Below, piece after piece: positions 30,026-40,273 of a DNA stretch of 64,000 nt; positions within the stretch are counted from its first letter, which is position 1; each line of letters starts with the position of its first letter. The stretch comes from Vandammella animalimorsus (lineage in GTDB: Bacteria > Pseudomonadota > Gammaproteobacteria > Burkholderiales > Burkholderiaceae_C): contig NZ_NSJF01000002.1 of the NCBI RefSeq assembly GCF_002285285.1, positions 248,001 to 312,000 on the forward strand. Direction: 5' to 3'. The notes under the pieces are model-generated. The model had not been told where the DNA came from and did no database searches. It saw only the letters and a program-made list of their open reading frames with translations. Made by a program: the position numbers and the translations under genes.

Positions 30026-31474
30026 ATGTTGCAGTCTTTGAAGGTTCATGCCGGGCTGTTGGCCATGGCCGGCGTTCTGGCAGGCGCTGTGCCATCGCTT
30101 GCTTTGGCAAATCAGCCGGCCCATCCAGGCGATGAGGTGGCGCTCAAGCATCTGGTGAATATGCAGCTGAAAAAGGCTTTTGGCCATGCGGTGATTTTGC
30201 GCTTGCATGGCGATGGCAGTGGCTCCAGCGAGGTCTTGAAGTTGCATTCACTGGCGGTAAAAAATGGCAGGCCTGCGCCAACGCTGGAGCAGGTGCGCCA
30301 CCCGCAGGCCTTGATTGCCGCGCACCCTGGCGACTATGCGACAGGGCAGAAGGTGGATCAGTTTGGCGGCAATCCGGTGCCGCATACGCTTACCTATAGT
30401 GTCACCGGCTTGAAGCCTGAAACCGATTACACCGTTTACGCCTTTACTGAGTCGCCCAGCGGGCAGCGTGGGGAATTGCGCAGCATCCAGGTTCGGACGA
30501 AATCGCCCGCCAGCCTGCCAGAGTTTGTCGATATTTTGTTTGAACCCAAGTTGGTCGATTTGCGCACATACGGCTTTATAGGTTCGCCCAATATGAATGG
30601 CGTGGACTTTTTCTACGCCATTTTGCCGGCCAGCGAACCAGAGCCAACGGCGCAAGAGATTGAGGCCAATGCGTGGGCGCATTGGCCCACGCAGGCCCAG
30701 TCTTTTGAAGGTTTGTATACCTCTGTGTATATGCAGCCCCCGCCGAATCAGGACTTTCTGCCGAATACGACGTATCGGGCCTATACGGTCGGCAAATTGC
30801 CCAACGGCACGTACGGGCCGGTGATGGCGTTTGAGCCGTTCACGACCCCTGCTGTGCGCAAGGCGGCCGAGGTGACGAATATTGAAAATGGGCAAACCCT
30901 GAAGCACCAGGTGCGCATTGCTGACGGGGGCGGCCAGGACTGTTCGCTGAGCAATGAGCCCCGCCTGTCTCAGAATGCGCATTTGGGCGTGCTTATTCCG
31001 CCTTTGCCTGCGGGGCTGGAGCCTGCGATGGGCTTGAGCTTTACCGCAGGTTGGTGTGATGCAGGCAGTACGCTGACGATGGAGGTGCTGTATGACGATG
31101 CGAGCGCCTTCAGTCAGGCGCTGCAAGCTGGCGAAACATACCGCTACTACAAGCTGGTGCGCTTGACTGGCGTGAATCGGTTTGAATGGCGCGATGTGAC
31201 GGACCGGGTGACGCCCTTGAGCAATGTGAGCGCTGATGGCAAGACCTACAAGCATGGCCTGCGCTTTGACTTGCAGGACAACAGCGATTGGGACTTGAGT
31301 GCGTCCGATGGATATCTGCACGATCCTTTGGTGGCCGTGCGCGCCAAAGGGCTTGTGCCAACGGCGCCGTCGGGGGCTGCGCCTGTGCCGGTGGGCGCGC
31401 CCTGGGCATTGCTGCTGGCGGCGCTGGGCATTGCGGGCCTGGGCCGTCGCTTTGCCGGGAGAAAGTCTGCGTAA
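30026..31474 (+). CDS. Surface protein with fibronectin-like domain and C-terminal sorting signal
   Basis: 482 aa from the ATG that follows GAAGGGG. Signal peptide (LLAMAGVLAGAVPSLALA). Around residues 95-160 a beta-sandwich region reads like a fibronectin type III domain (TYSVTGLKPETDYTVYAFTE). A second domain has paired Cys (QDCSLSNEP ... GWCDAG). The C-terminus, PVPVGAPWALLLAALGIAGL then GRRFAGRK, is nearly the same anchor as in the preceding gene, so both are probably handled by the same exosortase-like enzyme. Lower GC than the flanking gua genes. No function known. Confidence 0.82.
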   Translation: MLQSLKVHAGLLAMAGVLAGAVPSLALANQPAHPGDEVALKHLVNMQLKKAFGHAVILRLHGDGSGSSEVLKLHSLAVKNGRPAPTLEQVRHPQALIAAHPGDYATGQKVDQFGGNPVPHTLTYSVTGLKPETDYTVYAFTESPSGQRGELRSIQVRTKSPASLPEFVDILFEPKLVDLRTYGFIGSPNMNGVDFFYAILPASEPEPTAQEIEANAWAHWPTQAQSFEGLYTSVYMQPPPNQDFLPNTTYRAYTVGKLPNGTYGPVMAFEPFTTPAVRKAAEVTNIENGQTLKHQVRIADGGGQDCSLSNEPRLSQNAHLGVLIPPLPAGLEPAMGLSFTAGWCDAGSTLTMEVLYDDASAFSQALQAGETYRYYKLVRLTGVNRFEWRDVTDRVTPLSNVSADGKTYKHGLRFDLQDNSDWDLSASDGYLHDPLVAVRAKGLVPTAPSGAAPVPVGAPWALLLAALGIAGLGRRFAGRKSA

Positions 31475-31510
31475 AGTTCTGGCGTAGGGCCTATGTAAAG
31501 CTTGCGTAAA

Positions 31511-31550
31511 ACGGCCTTGGAGCGCTACGGCGCTCCAAGGCCGTTTTTTT
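31511..31550 (+). terminator. Intrinsic terminator of the second surface-protein gene
   Basis: Perfect 15-base stem ACGGCCTTGGAGCGC (31511-31525) with its complement at 31530-31544, tetraloop TACG, ending in seven T. Confidence 0.93.
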
Positions 31551-31699
31551 GGGCTTGGCTTTTGGCCTGGTTTTTGGCTGGGGTCGGGGCAAAAGGCAAG
31601 CGCCTGGGCAGCGCAGCCCTGGGGCGCAGTAGAGCAGCTCATGGGCAGGCGGCTTGCCCGGTCGCCTGGCCAGCGCTGCACAAGGGCGGGAGGCCAATT

Positions 31700-31993
31700 T
31701 CAGGGGATGGGTTGCTCGGGCGCGGCGCCATCGTGGCGTTGCTGCCAGTGGCGGTGCTTTTTGAATTGCCACATGCCCAGGGTGAAGCAGGCAATGGCCA
31801 GCACTTGGCCCAGCTGCCAGATGATGGCGGCCCAATGCCTCCAGATGCCGGCATCGGGGTTGCCATAGAGCACGTACATCAGGCAGGCGACAGAGGTCGC
31901 CAGCCACGCCAGGGCCGCGAGCCAACCGGCGAAGGCCCATTTGCGGTGCGGCGATGCCAAGGGCGGCGTGCTGCTGTGGTGATGTTGATCCAT
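31700..31993 (-). CDS. Small membrane protein downstream of guaB
   Basis: 97 aa, MDQHHHSSTPPLASPHRKWA, with two membrane segments (FAGWLAALAWLATSVACLMYVLY and HWAAIIWQLGQVLAIACFTLGMW) and a basic, His-containing tail. The start ATG has no strong ribosome site. It lies 164 bases after guaB on the same strand and may be co-transcribed. I do not recognise a family. Base composition is host-like, so it belongs to the gua neighbourhood rather than to the inserted surface genes. Confidence 0.6.
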   Translation of the reverse strand: MDQHHHSSTPPLASPHRKWAFAGWLAALAWLATSVACLMYVLYGNPDAGIWRHWAAIIWQLGQVLAIACFTLGMWQFKKHRHWQQRHDGAAPEQPIP

Positions 31994-32157
31994 GGCAATG
32001 TGGGCGGGGGCGCGCAGAAAGTGGGCGCAGAAAGAATGCGCAGTGCCGGACGCCAAGCGCCCGGCGCCAAGCATGAGGGGCCGGCAAGGGGGCTGGGCTG
32101 CAAACGCGGGCGGCGGATGCCCGCGCCGCTGGTGCCAGCCAGCACAGCCTCGCGGTG

Positions 32158-33627
32158 TCAGCCAGCGCGGTAGTTGGGCGCTTCCTTGGTGATTTGCACG
32201 TCGTGCACGTGGCTTTCACGGAAGCCTGCGGAGGTGATTTGCACGAACTCGGCGCGATCGCGCATGTCCTCGATCGTGGCGCAGCCGCAATAGCCCATGG
32301 CAGCGCGCACGCCGCCAGCCATCTGGTAGATGATGGCCACCAGCGAGCCTTTGTAGGGCACGCGACCTTCGATGCCCTCGGGCACGAGCTTGTCGGCATT
32401 GGCGTTGCCGGTGCTGCTTTCCTGGAAGTAGCGATCGGCGCTGCCTTGCTGCATGGCGCCGATGCTGCCCATGCCGCGGTAGCTTTTGTAGCTGCGGCCC
32501 TGGAACAGCACGATCTCGCCGGGCGCTTCTTCCGTGCCGGCGAAGATGCTGCCCATCATCACGGTGCTGGCGCCTGCGGCAATGGCCTTGGCGATGTCGC
32601 CCGAGTAGCGCACGCCGCCATCGGCGATCAGCGGCACGCCTGTGCCATGCAGGGCCTTGGCCACGTTGTCGATGGCGGTGATTTGCGGCACGCCCACGCC
32701 GGCGACGACGCGGGTGGTGCAGATGGAGCCGGGGCCAATGCCAACCTTGACGGCATCGGCGCCTGCTTCGGCCAGCGCGCGCGCGGCCTCGCCGGTGGCG
32801 ATGTTGCCGCCGATCACATCCACCTGCGGGTAGTTTTGCTTGACCCAGCGCACACGCTCGATCACGCCCTTGCTGTGGCCGTGGGCCGTGTCCACCACGA
32901 TGGCGTCCACGCCGGCCTTGACCAGAGCCTCGACGCGCTCCTCGGTGCCCGCGCCCACGCCCACGGCAGCGCCCACGCGCAGGCGGCCATCGGCATCGCG
33001 CGCAGCGTTGGGGAAGGTGGTTTGCTTGGTGATGTCCTTGACGGTGATCAGGCCCTTGAGCTCAAACGCGTCGTTGACCACCAGCAGGCGCTCGATCTTG
33101 TGCTTGTTCAGCAGCGCCTTGGCGTCCTGCAGCGAGGTGCCCTCAGGCACGGTGATGAGGCGCTCGCGCGGCGTCATGATGTCGCGCACGGGCAGGTCGA
33201 AGCGGTTTTCAAAGCGCAGATCGCGGCTGGTGACGATGCCCACCACCTTGCGCCCTTCGACCACGGGGAAGCCGGAAATGCCCAGCTCCTCGGACAGGTC
33301 GATGACGTGGCGGATGGACTGCTCAGGCGTGATGGTCACGGGCTCGCGCACCACGCCCGATTCATGGCGTTTGACCTTGAGGATTTGGCTGGCCTGCTCT
33401 TGCGCCGAGAGGTTCTTGTGCACGATGCCCATGCCGCCTTCCTGGGCGATGGCAATGGCCAGGCGGGCTTCGGTCACGGTGTCCATGGCGGCCGAGACCA
33501 GCGGCAGATTCAGGCGGATGTTGCGGGAGAACTGGGTGGCCAAAGAAACGTCTTTGGGCAGGATTTGCGAGAACGCTGGCACCAGTAGAACGTCGTCGAA
33601 GGTGAGCGCTTTGCCAAGAAGTCGCAT
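32158..33627 (-). CDS. guaB: Inosine-5'-monophosphate dehydrogenase
   Basis: Oxidises IMP to XMP with NAD, the committed step to guanine nucleotides. 489 aa, normal. The N-terminal barrel begins [20 protein letters not shown]; two CBS domains (about residues 95-205) regulate the enzyme; the catalytic loop [20 protein letters not shown] carries the active-site Cys; the flap has the conserved [15 protein letters not shown] at 33649-33654 is a probable -10 for its promoter. Confidence 0.98.
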   Translation of the reverse strand: MRLLGKALTFDDVLLVPAFSQILPKDVSLATQFSRNIRLNLPLVSAAMDTVTEARLAIAIAQEGGMGIVHKNLSAQEQASQILKVKRHESGVVREPVTITPEQSIRHVIDLSEELGISGFPVVEGRKVVGIVTSRDLRFENRFDLPVRDIMTPRERLITVPEGTSLQDAKALLNKHKIERLLVVNDAFELKGLITVKDITKQTTFPNAARDADGRLRVGAAVGVGAGTEERVEALVKAGVDAIVVDTAHGHSKGVIERVRWVKQNYPQVDVIGGNIATGEAARALAEAGADAVKVGIGPGSICTTRVVAGVGVPQITAIDNVAKALHGTGVPLIADGGVRYSGDIAKAIAAGASTVMMGSIFAGTEEAPGEIVLFQGRSYKSYRGMGSIGAMQQGSADRYFQESSTGNANADKLVPEGIEGRVPYKGSLVAIIYQMAGGVRAAMGYCGCATIEDMRDRAEFVQITSAGFRESHVHDVQITKEAPNYRAG

Positions 33628-33648
33628 GGGGTTTTCTCCAAAAAACGG

Positions 33649-33654
33649 ATTGTA
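33649..33654 (-). promoter_or_regulatory. Probable -10 element of guaB
   Basis: TACAAT read on the minus strand in GCTACAATC, the same string as ahead of metK; 22 bases to the guaB ATG. No convincing -35. Confidence 0.5.
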
Positions 33655-33685
33655 GCGCTGCGGGCTCAACGGCAGGCCCATCATG

Positions 33686-33719
33686 AAAAAGCGCCCGCAA
33701 ACCAAATGGCTGCGGGCGC
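33686..33719 (-). terminator. Intrinsic terminator of terC
   Basis: On the minus strand, stem GCGCCCGCA/TGCGGGCGC (9 bases each) followed by five T. It lies about 50 bases beyond the terC stop and just ahead of the guaB promoter. Confidence 0.85.
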
Positions 33720-33770
33720 GTGTGCCGGGCGATGCGGGCGGGCCGCCGCCCGGCCTGGGCTTGTGGTTGC

Positions 33771-34754
33771 TCAGTGGTGCGCGGCTTTGTCCTTGGAGGC
33801 CAGGCTGGCCACCGTGGCCACTACCATCGAAGCCACGATCACGCCCAGCGACACCCAGGTCGTGATGTGCGGCACCCAGGTGACGGGCTGGCCGCCGTTG
33901 ATGAAGGGCAGCTCATTGACGTGCATGGCGTGGAACACCAGTTTGACGCCGATGAAGGCCAGGATGAAGGCAATGCCGTAGTGCAGGTACTTCAGTCGGT
34001 CCAGCAGGCCGCCGAGCAGGAAGTACAGCTGGCGCAGGCCCATCAGCGCAAAAACGTTGGCAGTGAAGACGATGAATGGGCTTTGCGTGATGCCGAAGAT
34101 GGCCGGGATGGAGTCGATGGCGAAGATCAGATCGGTAAAGCCAATGGCGATGAACACCATCAACATGGGCGTCCACATGCGGCGGCCATTGAAGGTGGTG
34201 CGCACCTTGGCGCCGTCGTAGTCGGGGGCGATCTCCATGTGCTTGCGGGCAAAGCGCACGATGGCGGGCTCCAGGTCTTCGGCCTCGTCGTCCTGGCCTG
34301 GGAAGGCCTGCTTGTATGCGGTGTAGACCAGGAAGGCGCCGAAGATGTAGAAGATCCAGCTGAAGTTCTGAATCAGCGCCGCGCCCAGCAGGATGAAGAT
34401 GCCGCGCAGCACCAGCGCCAGGATGATGCCCACCATCAGCACTTCCTGCTGGTACTGGCGTGGCACGCGGAACTGCGCCATCAGCAGCACAAAGACGAAC
34501 AGGTTGTCAATGGACAGCGAGTATTCGGTCAGCCAGCCGGCGATGAACTGACCAGCGTGTTCCTTGTCGGCGAAGAACCACATCAGAGCGCCGAAGATCA
34601 GCGCCAGCGTGACGTAGAACACCACCCACAGCGATGCCTCGCGCATCGAGGGGATGTGGGGGCGCTTGATGATGAGCAGCAGGTCAGCGACCAGGATCAG
34701 CGTCAGCACGATGAAGGAGCCGACTTCAAATTCCAAGGGGAGGGCGAGTTCCAT
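33771..34754 (-). CDS. TerC-family membrane protein
   Basis: 327 aa integral membrane protein with about eight to nine helices. Conserved acidic helices are visible: [18 protein letters not shown] and [20 protein letters not shown], the paired Asp/Ser-Asp motifs thought to bind a cation. E. coli Alx belongs to this family and exports manganese. A yybP-ykoY-like leader precedes the gene, in agreement with a manganese (or alkaline-pH) export role. Its own terminator follows. Confidence 0.95.
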   Translation of the reverse strand: MELALPLEFEVGSFIVLTLILVADLLLIIKRPHIPSMREASLWVVFYVTLALIFGALMWFFADKEHAGQFIAGWLTEYSLSIDNLFVFVLLMAQFRVPRQYQQEVLMVGIILALVLRGIFILLGAALIQNFSWIFYIFGAFLVYTAYKQAFPGQDDEAEDLEPAIVRFARKHMEIAPDYDGAKVRTTFNGRRMWTPMLMVFIAIGFTDLIFAIDSIPAIFGITQSPFIVFTANVFALMGLRQLYFLLGGLLDRLKYLHYGIAFILAFIGVKLVFHAMHVNELPFINGGQPVTWVPHITTWVSLGVIVASMVVATVASLASKDKAAHH

Positions 34755-34784
34755 GCATTACCTATGGGCAGTTTTGCGGTTGAT

Positions 34785-35054
34785 GGGCTCGAAAGTCTCT
34801 CCCCTGGCGCAGGCCTGGCCGGTACGCATGGCGCACGGTCAGCCCGCTGGCCAGCACCGCACCCGGGGCCGCAGTGTGCGCAGCCCGTATTGACGGATGG
34901 GTGTTGGGCGCATGTGGCGCACTACTCAGGCGGCACAGTGCCGCTGGCGCCTGGCAGCCCGGCCAGGGCGGCGTGCCTATTGGGCAGCGATGTGGCGCTG
35001 TCCCCGGCAAACCGCAAGCGGGCTGCAGCATGGCTGCAGGGATACTCCCCTTCG
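34785..35054 (-). promoter_or_regulatory. yybP-ykoY (Mn2+) riboswitch-like leader of terC
   Basis: On the minus strand the leader opens with AAGGGGAGTATCCC (35041-35052), has CCGTCAATACGGG near 34884-34896, and closes with GGGAGAGACTTTCGAGCCC (34785-34803). These correspond in order to the GGGGAGUA loop, the GUCAAYA loop and the GAGACYUU strand of the yybP-ykoY Mn2+ riboswitch. The gene behind it (terC) is the commonest target of this class in Proteobacteria. The region between holds GC-rich stems. Overall about 270 bases, longer than most members. The gap 34755-35143 contains no gene. Confidence 0.8.
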
Positions 35055-35143
35055 AAATCGAGGTGCGAATTAAACCACAAGGGATGCTCTACATGAACCG
35101 CGGCGCTGCGCTGGGCGCAGAGGCATTCCTGGGTGCAGGCGTC

Positions 35144-36631
<1,488 letters not shown>

Positions 36632-36634
<3 letters not shown>

Positions 36635-37264
36635 GCTCGCCGCGCGCTGGGCGGCCTCAGCCAGCCCATTGCGTACGCGGTTCACGCCGGTCCAGATCAG
36701 CAAGGCCAGCACCACGGCCAGGATGACGCTCACCCACGTGGCGCTCCACCAGCCCAGGGCGACCAGCAGCGCCAGCGCGCCGAAGACGAAGGCCCGATCG
36801 CTCTTGCCCATGGGGCCGTCGTAGCGGCGGCTGGCACCCACCATCAGGCCCAGCACGCCGGCCAGCTCGACCACGGCTGCACCCAGCACCACCAGGTACA
36901 CCAGCAGGGCCGCGGGCGTGCCGGCCACGCCGGGTAGCAGGGCAAAGGGCAGGAACAGCGCCGCATCGGCCAGCACATCGCACAGCTCATTCAAATAAGC
37001 GCCCAGCGCCGATTGGTGGCCGAACTCGCGCGCCAGCATGCCGTCGATGGCGTTGAGCGCCATGCGCAAAAACATCCACAGCGGCAGCAGCGCAAACCAG
37101 CCGCTGCGCCCTGGGTTGAGCGCCAGCGCCAGCCCCAGCAGCACTGACACGGCTGCAGCCAGCAGCGTGACCTGGTTGGCGCTCACGCCCGCGTTGTGCA
37201 GGCGCGCCACCATGGGGCGCAAAAGGTTCTGGAACTTGGGTTTGAGCTGGTAGATGGAAATCAT
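36632..37264 (-). CDS. CDP-alcohol phosphatidyltransferase family protein
   Basis: 210 aa with about five to six membrane segments. The family motif is DG-x2-AR-x8-G-x3-D-x3-D. Here it reads DGMLAREFGHQSALGAYLNELCDVLAD, so the third position after G-x3 is Asn where Asp is usual; this may be a subfamily trait rather than a defect. Such enzymes exchange the CMP of a CDP-alcohol for another alcohol in phospholipid synthesis at the inner membrane. Start at MISIYQLKPKFQNLL; a 22-codon upstream extension lacks support. Substrate not deducible. Confidence 0.85.
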
Positions 37265-37405
37265 GCCGGCGAATGTGCGATGCAATGGCCCGACAGTATC
37301 GCGCAAGGCGTGTTCGAGAAGATTTGGCAAGAGCCGACAAGCGCCACGACCTTTGAGCAGACGCTGGCGGGCATGAGGGCTTCATGGGTATTGGCGGGAT
37401 GTGAT

Positions 37406-37448
37406 TTGACCTGCCTTGGACAACGATCTAACATTACAAAAAATAATG
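37406..37448 (+). promoter_or_regulatory. Promoter and candidate operator of the SmtB-like gene
   Basis: TTGACC (37406-37411), 17-base spacer, TAACAT (37429-37434). An inverted repeat CATTA-N7-TAATG (37432-37448) overlaps the -10 and start-site region, a suitable place for autorepression. The operator assignment is inference. Confidence 0.6.
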
Positions 37449-37450
37449 GA

Positions 37451-37807
37451 ATGAACAAGCCCCGCAAAGCCATGACCAGCCCTTGCCAGCACGATCAAGC
37501 CACGCCGCCTGCGATGCAGTACCCGGCCCAGCAGCTGGAGCTGGCCGCAGCCATGTGCCATGCGCTCAGCGATCCGGCGCGGCTGCGGCTGCTGCTGTGG
37601 CTGGCCGAGCGGGAGATGTGCGTCTCCGAGCTGGTGGCCTGCGAAGGCGGCAAGCTCAGCAGCGTGTCCGCGCGCCTGCAGACCCTGCATGCCGCGGGCT
37701 TGTTGGCGCGGCGGCGCGAGGCCAAGCACATCTTCTACGCGCTGGCCGACGAGCACGTGCACGAGCTGCTGCGCAACATCCTGCACCACGCTGCGGAGCT
37801 GGCCTAG
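37451..37807 (+). CDS. ArsR/SmtB-family zinc-type transcriptional repressor
   Basis: 118 aa winged-helix regulator. The recognition helix region is KLSSVSARLQTLHAAGLL. The C-terminal helix carries D100-x-H102-x10-H113-x2-E116, the exact alpha-5 zinc-site pattern of SmtB/CzrA. A Cys-containing segment (MCVSELVACEG, two Cys) recalls alpha-3 metal sites. It should release DNA when zinc (or another divalent metal) binds. It lies 82 bases before a His-rich protein gene that it probably controls. The start ATG follows the TTGACC/TAACAT promoter by about 10 bases of leader, so a later Met (residue 8) is possible. Confidence 0.88.
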   Translation: MNKPRKAMTSPCQHDQATPPAMQYPAQQLELAAAMCHALSDPARLRLLLWLAEREMCVSELVACEGGKLSSVSARLQTLHAAGLLARRREAKHIFYALADEHVHELLRNILHHAAELA

Positions 37808-37889
37808 TGCGCCAAAGAGCCCTATGGGCAGGGGCCGCAGCGCGTTGATTTCCTCACCCTGTTTGATTCACCACTGAAAGGAGTCGTCC

Positions 37890-38261
37890 ATGACTGCACC
37901 CACTTGCAACCAGCCGCACCACCACGACCACGCCCACCAGCATGGCCCGCACTGCGGCCACACGGCCGTGATGCACGAAGGCCATGTCGATTACCTGCAC
38001 GACGGGCACCTGCACCATCCGCATGGCGACCACGTGGACGAGCATGTGATTGCCGTCTCGGCCACCAACCCCGATGCCTGCACGCCGCAGCACCGCTGCC
38101 AGGGCCATGAGCCCGGCCACGTGCATGGCCCGGGCTGCGGCCATGAGGCCGTGCCCCATGGCGACCACGTGGACTATCTGGTCGATGGCCACTTGCACCA
38201 CCCGCACGGCGACCACTGCGACGACCACGGCCCGTTGCAAGTGGTGGCCCCCGCCGCGTGA
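37890..38261 (+). CDS. His-rich putative zinc-binding protein
   Basis: 123 aa with a very high proportion of His and no signal peptide or membrane segment. Two imperfect copies of HVDYLxDGHLHHPHGDH (about residues 30-50 and 91-111) are joined by a Cys/His-containing linker (CTPQHRCQGHEPGHVHGPGC). AAAGGAG precedes the ATG. Similar small His-rich proteins accompany zinc-responsive regulators in Comamonadaceae. A buffering or chaperone role for zinc is inferred from composition and from the SmtB-like gene upstream. Confidence 0.8.
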   Translation: MTAPTCNQPHHHDHAHQHGPHCGHTAVMHEGHVDYLHDGHLHHPHGDHVDEHVIAVSATNPDACTPQHRCQGHEPGHVHGPGCGHEAVPHGDHVDYLVDGHLHHPHGDHCDDHGPLQVVAPAA

Positions 38262-39403
38262 GCGCGGGCGATGACAGCGCCGCCGCACAAGGGCTGCGGC
38301 GGCGCGGCCTGTTTGCCCTGATGGCCGCTGCATGCGCGGCAGCGGGCATGGGCGGCGTGCACGCATCGCCGCTCAAGCGCGATGAGCACGTGCTGGCGCT
38401 GCCCGGGCTGCTGTGGCAGGGCGACGATGGCCTGCTGCATGCCGACATCGAGCTATGGGTATATGAAAACGAGCGCCGCCCGGGCGCTCGCACCCTGTTT
38501 GCGCGCTATCTGGGCATCGAGCTGGGCCAGCTCAGCGCGCGAGAGCGCGCGCTGTTCGAGGCCCGCGCGCGCTGGTTCCTCAAGGATTCCGAGCGCGGCA
38601 AGCGCCTGTCGATTGCACTGAATGGGCAAGGCCCACTGCCTGTGAATCGCACCGACCGCGCAGGCCGCAGCTCCACGCAGATCAGCCTGCCCAGCGCGCT
38701 GTGGAACCCGGCCTGGGAGCGCGCCCCGGCGCAGCCGCTGGCCTATGCCGTGGCAGGCCGCAGCCAGAGCCGCGGCTGGCTCTGGCCCGTGCCGGCACAG
38801 GGCCTGTCCATCGTCAGCGACATCGACGACACCATCAAGATCTCCCAGGTGCGCGACACGCGCCAGCTGCTGCGCAACACCTTTCTTGCCCCCTTCGAGG
38901 CCGTGCCGGGCATGGCCGCCTGGCTGGGCCAGATGCAGGCCGCCGGCACCCAGGCCGGGCGCAATGTGCAGCTGCACTACCTGTCATCCAGCCCGGTGCA
39001 GCTGCTGGAGCCCCTGCAGGACTTCTTGCAGGCTTATGGCTTTCCGGGCGGCTGCCTGCAGCTGCGCGAATCGACCGCCTGGAACCGCCTCATCCCAGGC
39101 GCTCAGGATGGCCAGCGGCACAAGCTGGCGCACTTGCAGCGTTTGATGGCGCGTTTTCCCGGGCGGCGCTTCGTGCTGATCGGCGACTCGGGCGAGGCCG
39201 ACCCGGAGATCTACGCCCAGGTGGCCAGCGGCCACCCGCAGCAGGTGGCGGCCATTCTGATCCGCGATGTCACCGGCCAAGCGCCCACGGCCGCGCGCTA
39301 CCGCCAGGCCATGGCGGCGCTGCCCGCCGCCACGCCCTGGTATCTGATCGAGGACGGCGCGCAAGGCCTGGCCATTGCGCAGCAACACGGTTTTTGGCTT
39401 TGA
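38258..39403 (+). CDS. App1-type (DUF2183) phosphatidate phosphatase-like protein
   Basis: 381 aa, starting at GTG that overlaps the stop of the His-rich gene (GTGA). A Tat-like or Sec-like N-terminus (LRRRGLFALMAAACAAAGMGG) suggests export. The catalytic HAD-like motif SDIDDTIK lies near residue 187, the hallmark of the App1/DUF2183 family (yeast App1 is a Mg-dependent phosphatidate phosphatase). Further conserved pieces: LHYLSSSPVQLLEPL and FVLIGDSGEADPEIY. The overlap suggests co-expression with the zinc genes, but a functional link is not evident. Confidence 0.88.
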   Translation: MSAGDDSAAAQGLRRRGLFALMAAACAAAGMGGVHASPLKRDEHVLALPGLLWQGDDGLLHADIELWVYENERRPGARTLFARYLGIELGQLSARERALFEARARWFLKDSERGKRLSIALNGQGPLPVNRTDRAGRSSTQISLPSALWNPAWERAPAQPLAYAVAGRSQSRGWLWPVPAQGLSIVSDIDDTIKISQVRDTRQLLRNTFLAPFEAVPGMAAWLGQMQAAGTQAGRNVQLHYLSSSPVQLLEPLQDFLQAYGFPGGCLQLRESTAWNRLIPGAQDGQRHKLAHLQRLMARFPGRRFVLIGDSGEADPEIYAQVASGHPQQVAAILIRDVTGQAPTAARYRQAMAALPAATPWYLIEDGAQGLAIAQQHGFWL

Positions 39404-39549
39404 CGGCTGCGCAGCCAGCGCCCCCAAGCCCCCCAACCTCCAGCCCAGCCCCTGCAGGCCCCCGGCCCGCAGGGGCTTTACGTTTGCTTGCAGCCAGGCT
39501 GGGCGGCGCAGGGCTATAACCACGCGATCGTCTTGAACAAGGATTGCCC

Positions 39550-40188
39550 ATGCCAATGAAGCCCCTGAACTGCCAGCGCCCCAAAGGGCTTGCCCCCCAA
39601 GCGCGCCGTTGGCGCCCCGCCGTGCTGGCGCTGCTGGCCGGCCCGTTGCTGGCGCTGGCGCAGCAGCCAGAGCCTGAGGCGCAGCCGCCGCTGTACACCG
39701 AGGATTACGGGCGCTGCCTGGAGCGCGCCGATGCCGTCAATGCCGAGATCATCGACTGCATGGCCAAGGAGCTGGCGGTGCAGGACGGCCGCCTCAACAC
39801 CCACTACCAGGCGCTGCGCGCGCAGCTGAGCGCGCAGCGCAAGGAGCAGCTCAAGCACGCGCAGCGGCTTTGGCTGCAATACCGCGATGCGCATTGCGAG
39901 TTTCTGCTCGACCCCAATGGCGGCACCATCACCCGCCTGCTGGCCAACGACTGCACGCTGCGCGAAACCGCCCTGCGCGCGCAAGAGCTGCAAGGCCTGG
40001 CCGACACAGGCCTGTTTGAGGATGTCAACAGCCCGCCAGCGCAAGAGGCGCAGCCCGGGGCATCGACCAGCGCCGCCAGCACCGCCGGCGCGACGCAAGA
40101 GACGGCCCCGCCCAAGGAAGCCGGCTGGCCAGCGCTGCTGCAACAACTGCGCCAGCGGGCCCAGGCCCAATCGGCGGCCGGGCGCTAG
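39550..40188 (+). CDS. LprI/DUF1311-family secreted protein
   Basis: 212 aa with a signal peptide (AVLALLAGPLLALA, cleavage near AQQ). The DUF1311 (lysozyme inhibitor LprI) core is at about residues 50-145: CLERADAVNAEIIDCMAKEL, HAQRLWLQYRDAHCEF, NDCTLRETALRAQEL, with the paired Cys of the family. The C-terminal Ala/Gln/Pro-rich tail is unrelated. Start chosen at the first ATG after ACAAGGA. Some members inhibit lysozyme; this is not proven for most. Confidence 0.83.
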   Translation: MPMKPLNCQRPKGLAPQARRWRPAVLALLAGPLLALAQQPEPEAQPPLYTEDYGRCLERADAVNAEIIDCMAKELAVQDGRLNTHYQALRAQLSAQRKEQLKHAQRLWLQYRDAHCEFLLDPNGGTITRLLANDCTLRETALRAQELQGLADTGLFEDVNSPPAQEAQPGASTSAASTAGATQETAPPKEAGWPALLQQLRQRAQAQSAAGR

Positions 40189-40191
40189 GGC

Positions 40192-40223
40192 GGCTCTGTG
40201 GCTCTGTGGCTCTGTGGCTCTGT
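40192..40223 (+). repeat. Four tandem GGCTCTGT units upstream of the YejB-like gene
   Basis: Four perfect 8-base units begin 3 bases after the preceding stop and are followed by a degenerate fifth (GGCCCTGC). A GATAAT box lies at 40234-40239. The -35 position for that box falls inside the repeats, so copy-number change would alter spacing. Confidence 0.85.
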
Positions 40224-40273
40224 GGCCCTGCCCGATAATCCGGCGCGACGGTTCTCCTTGAAAGCCCCTCGCC

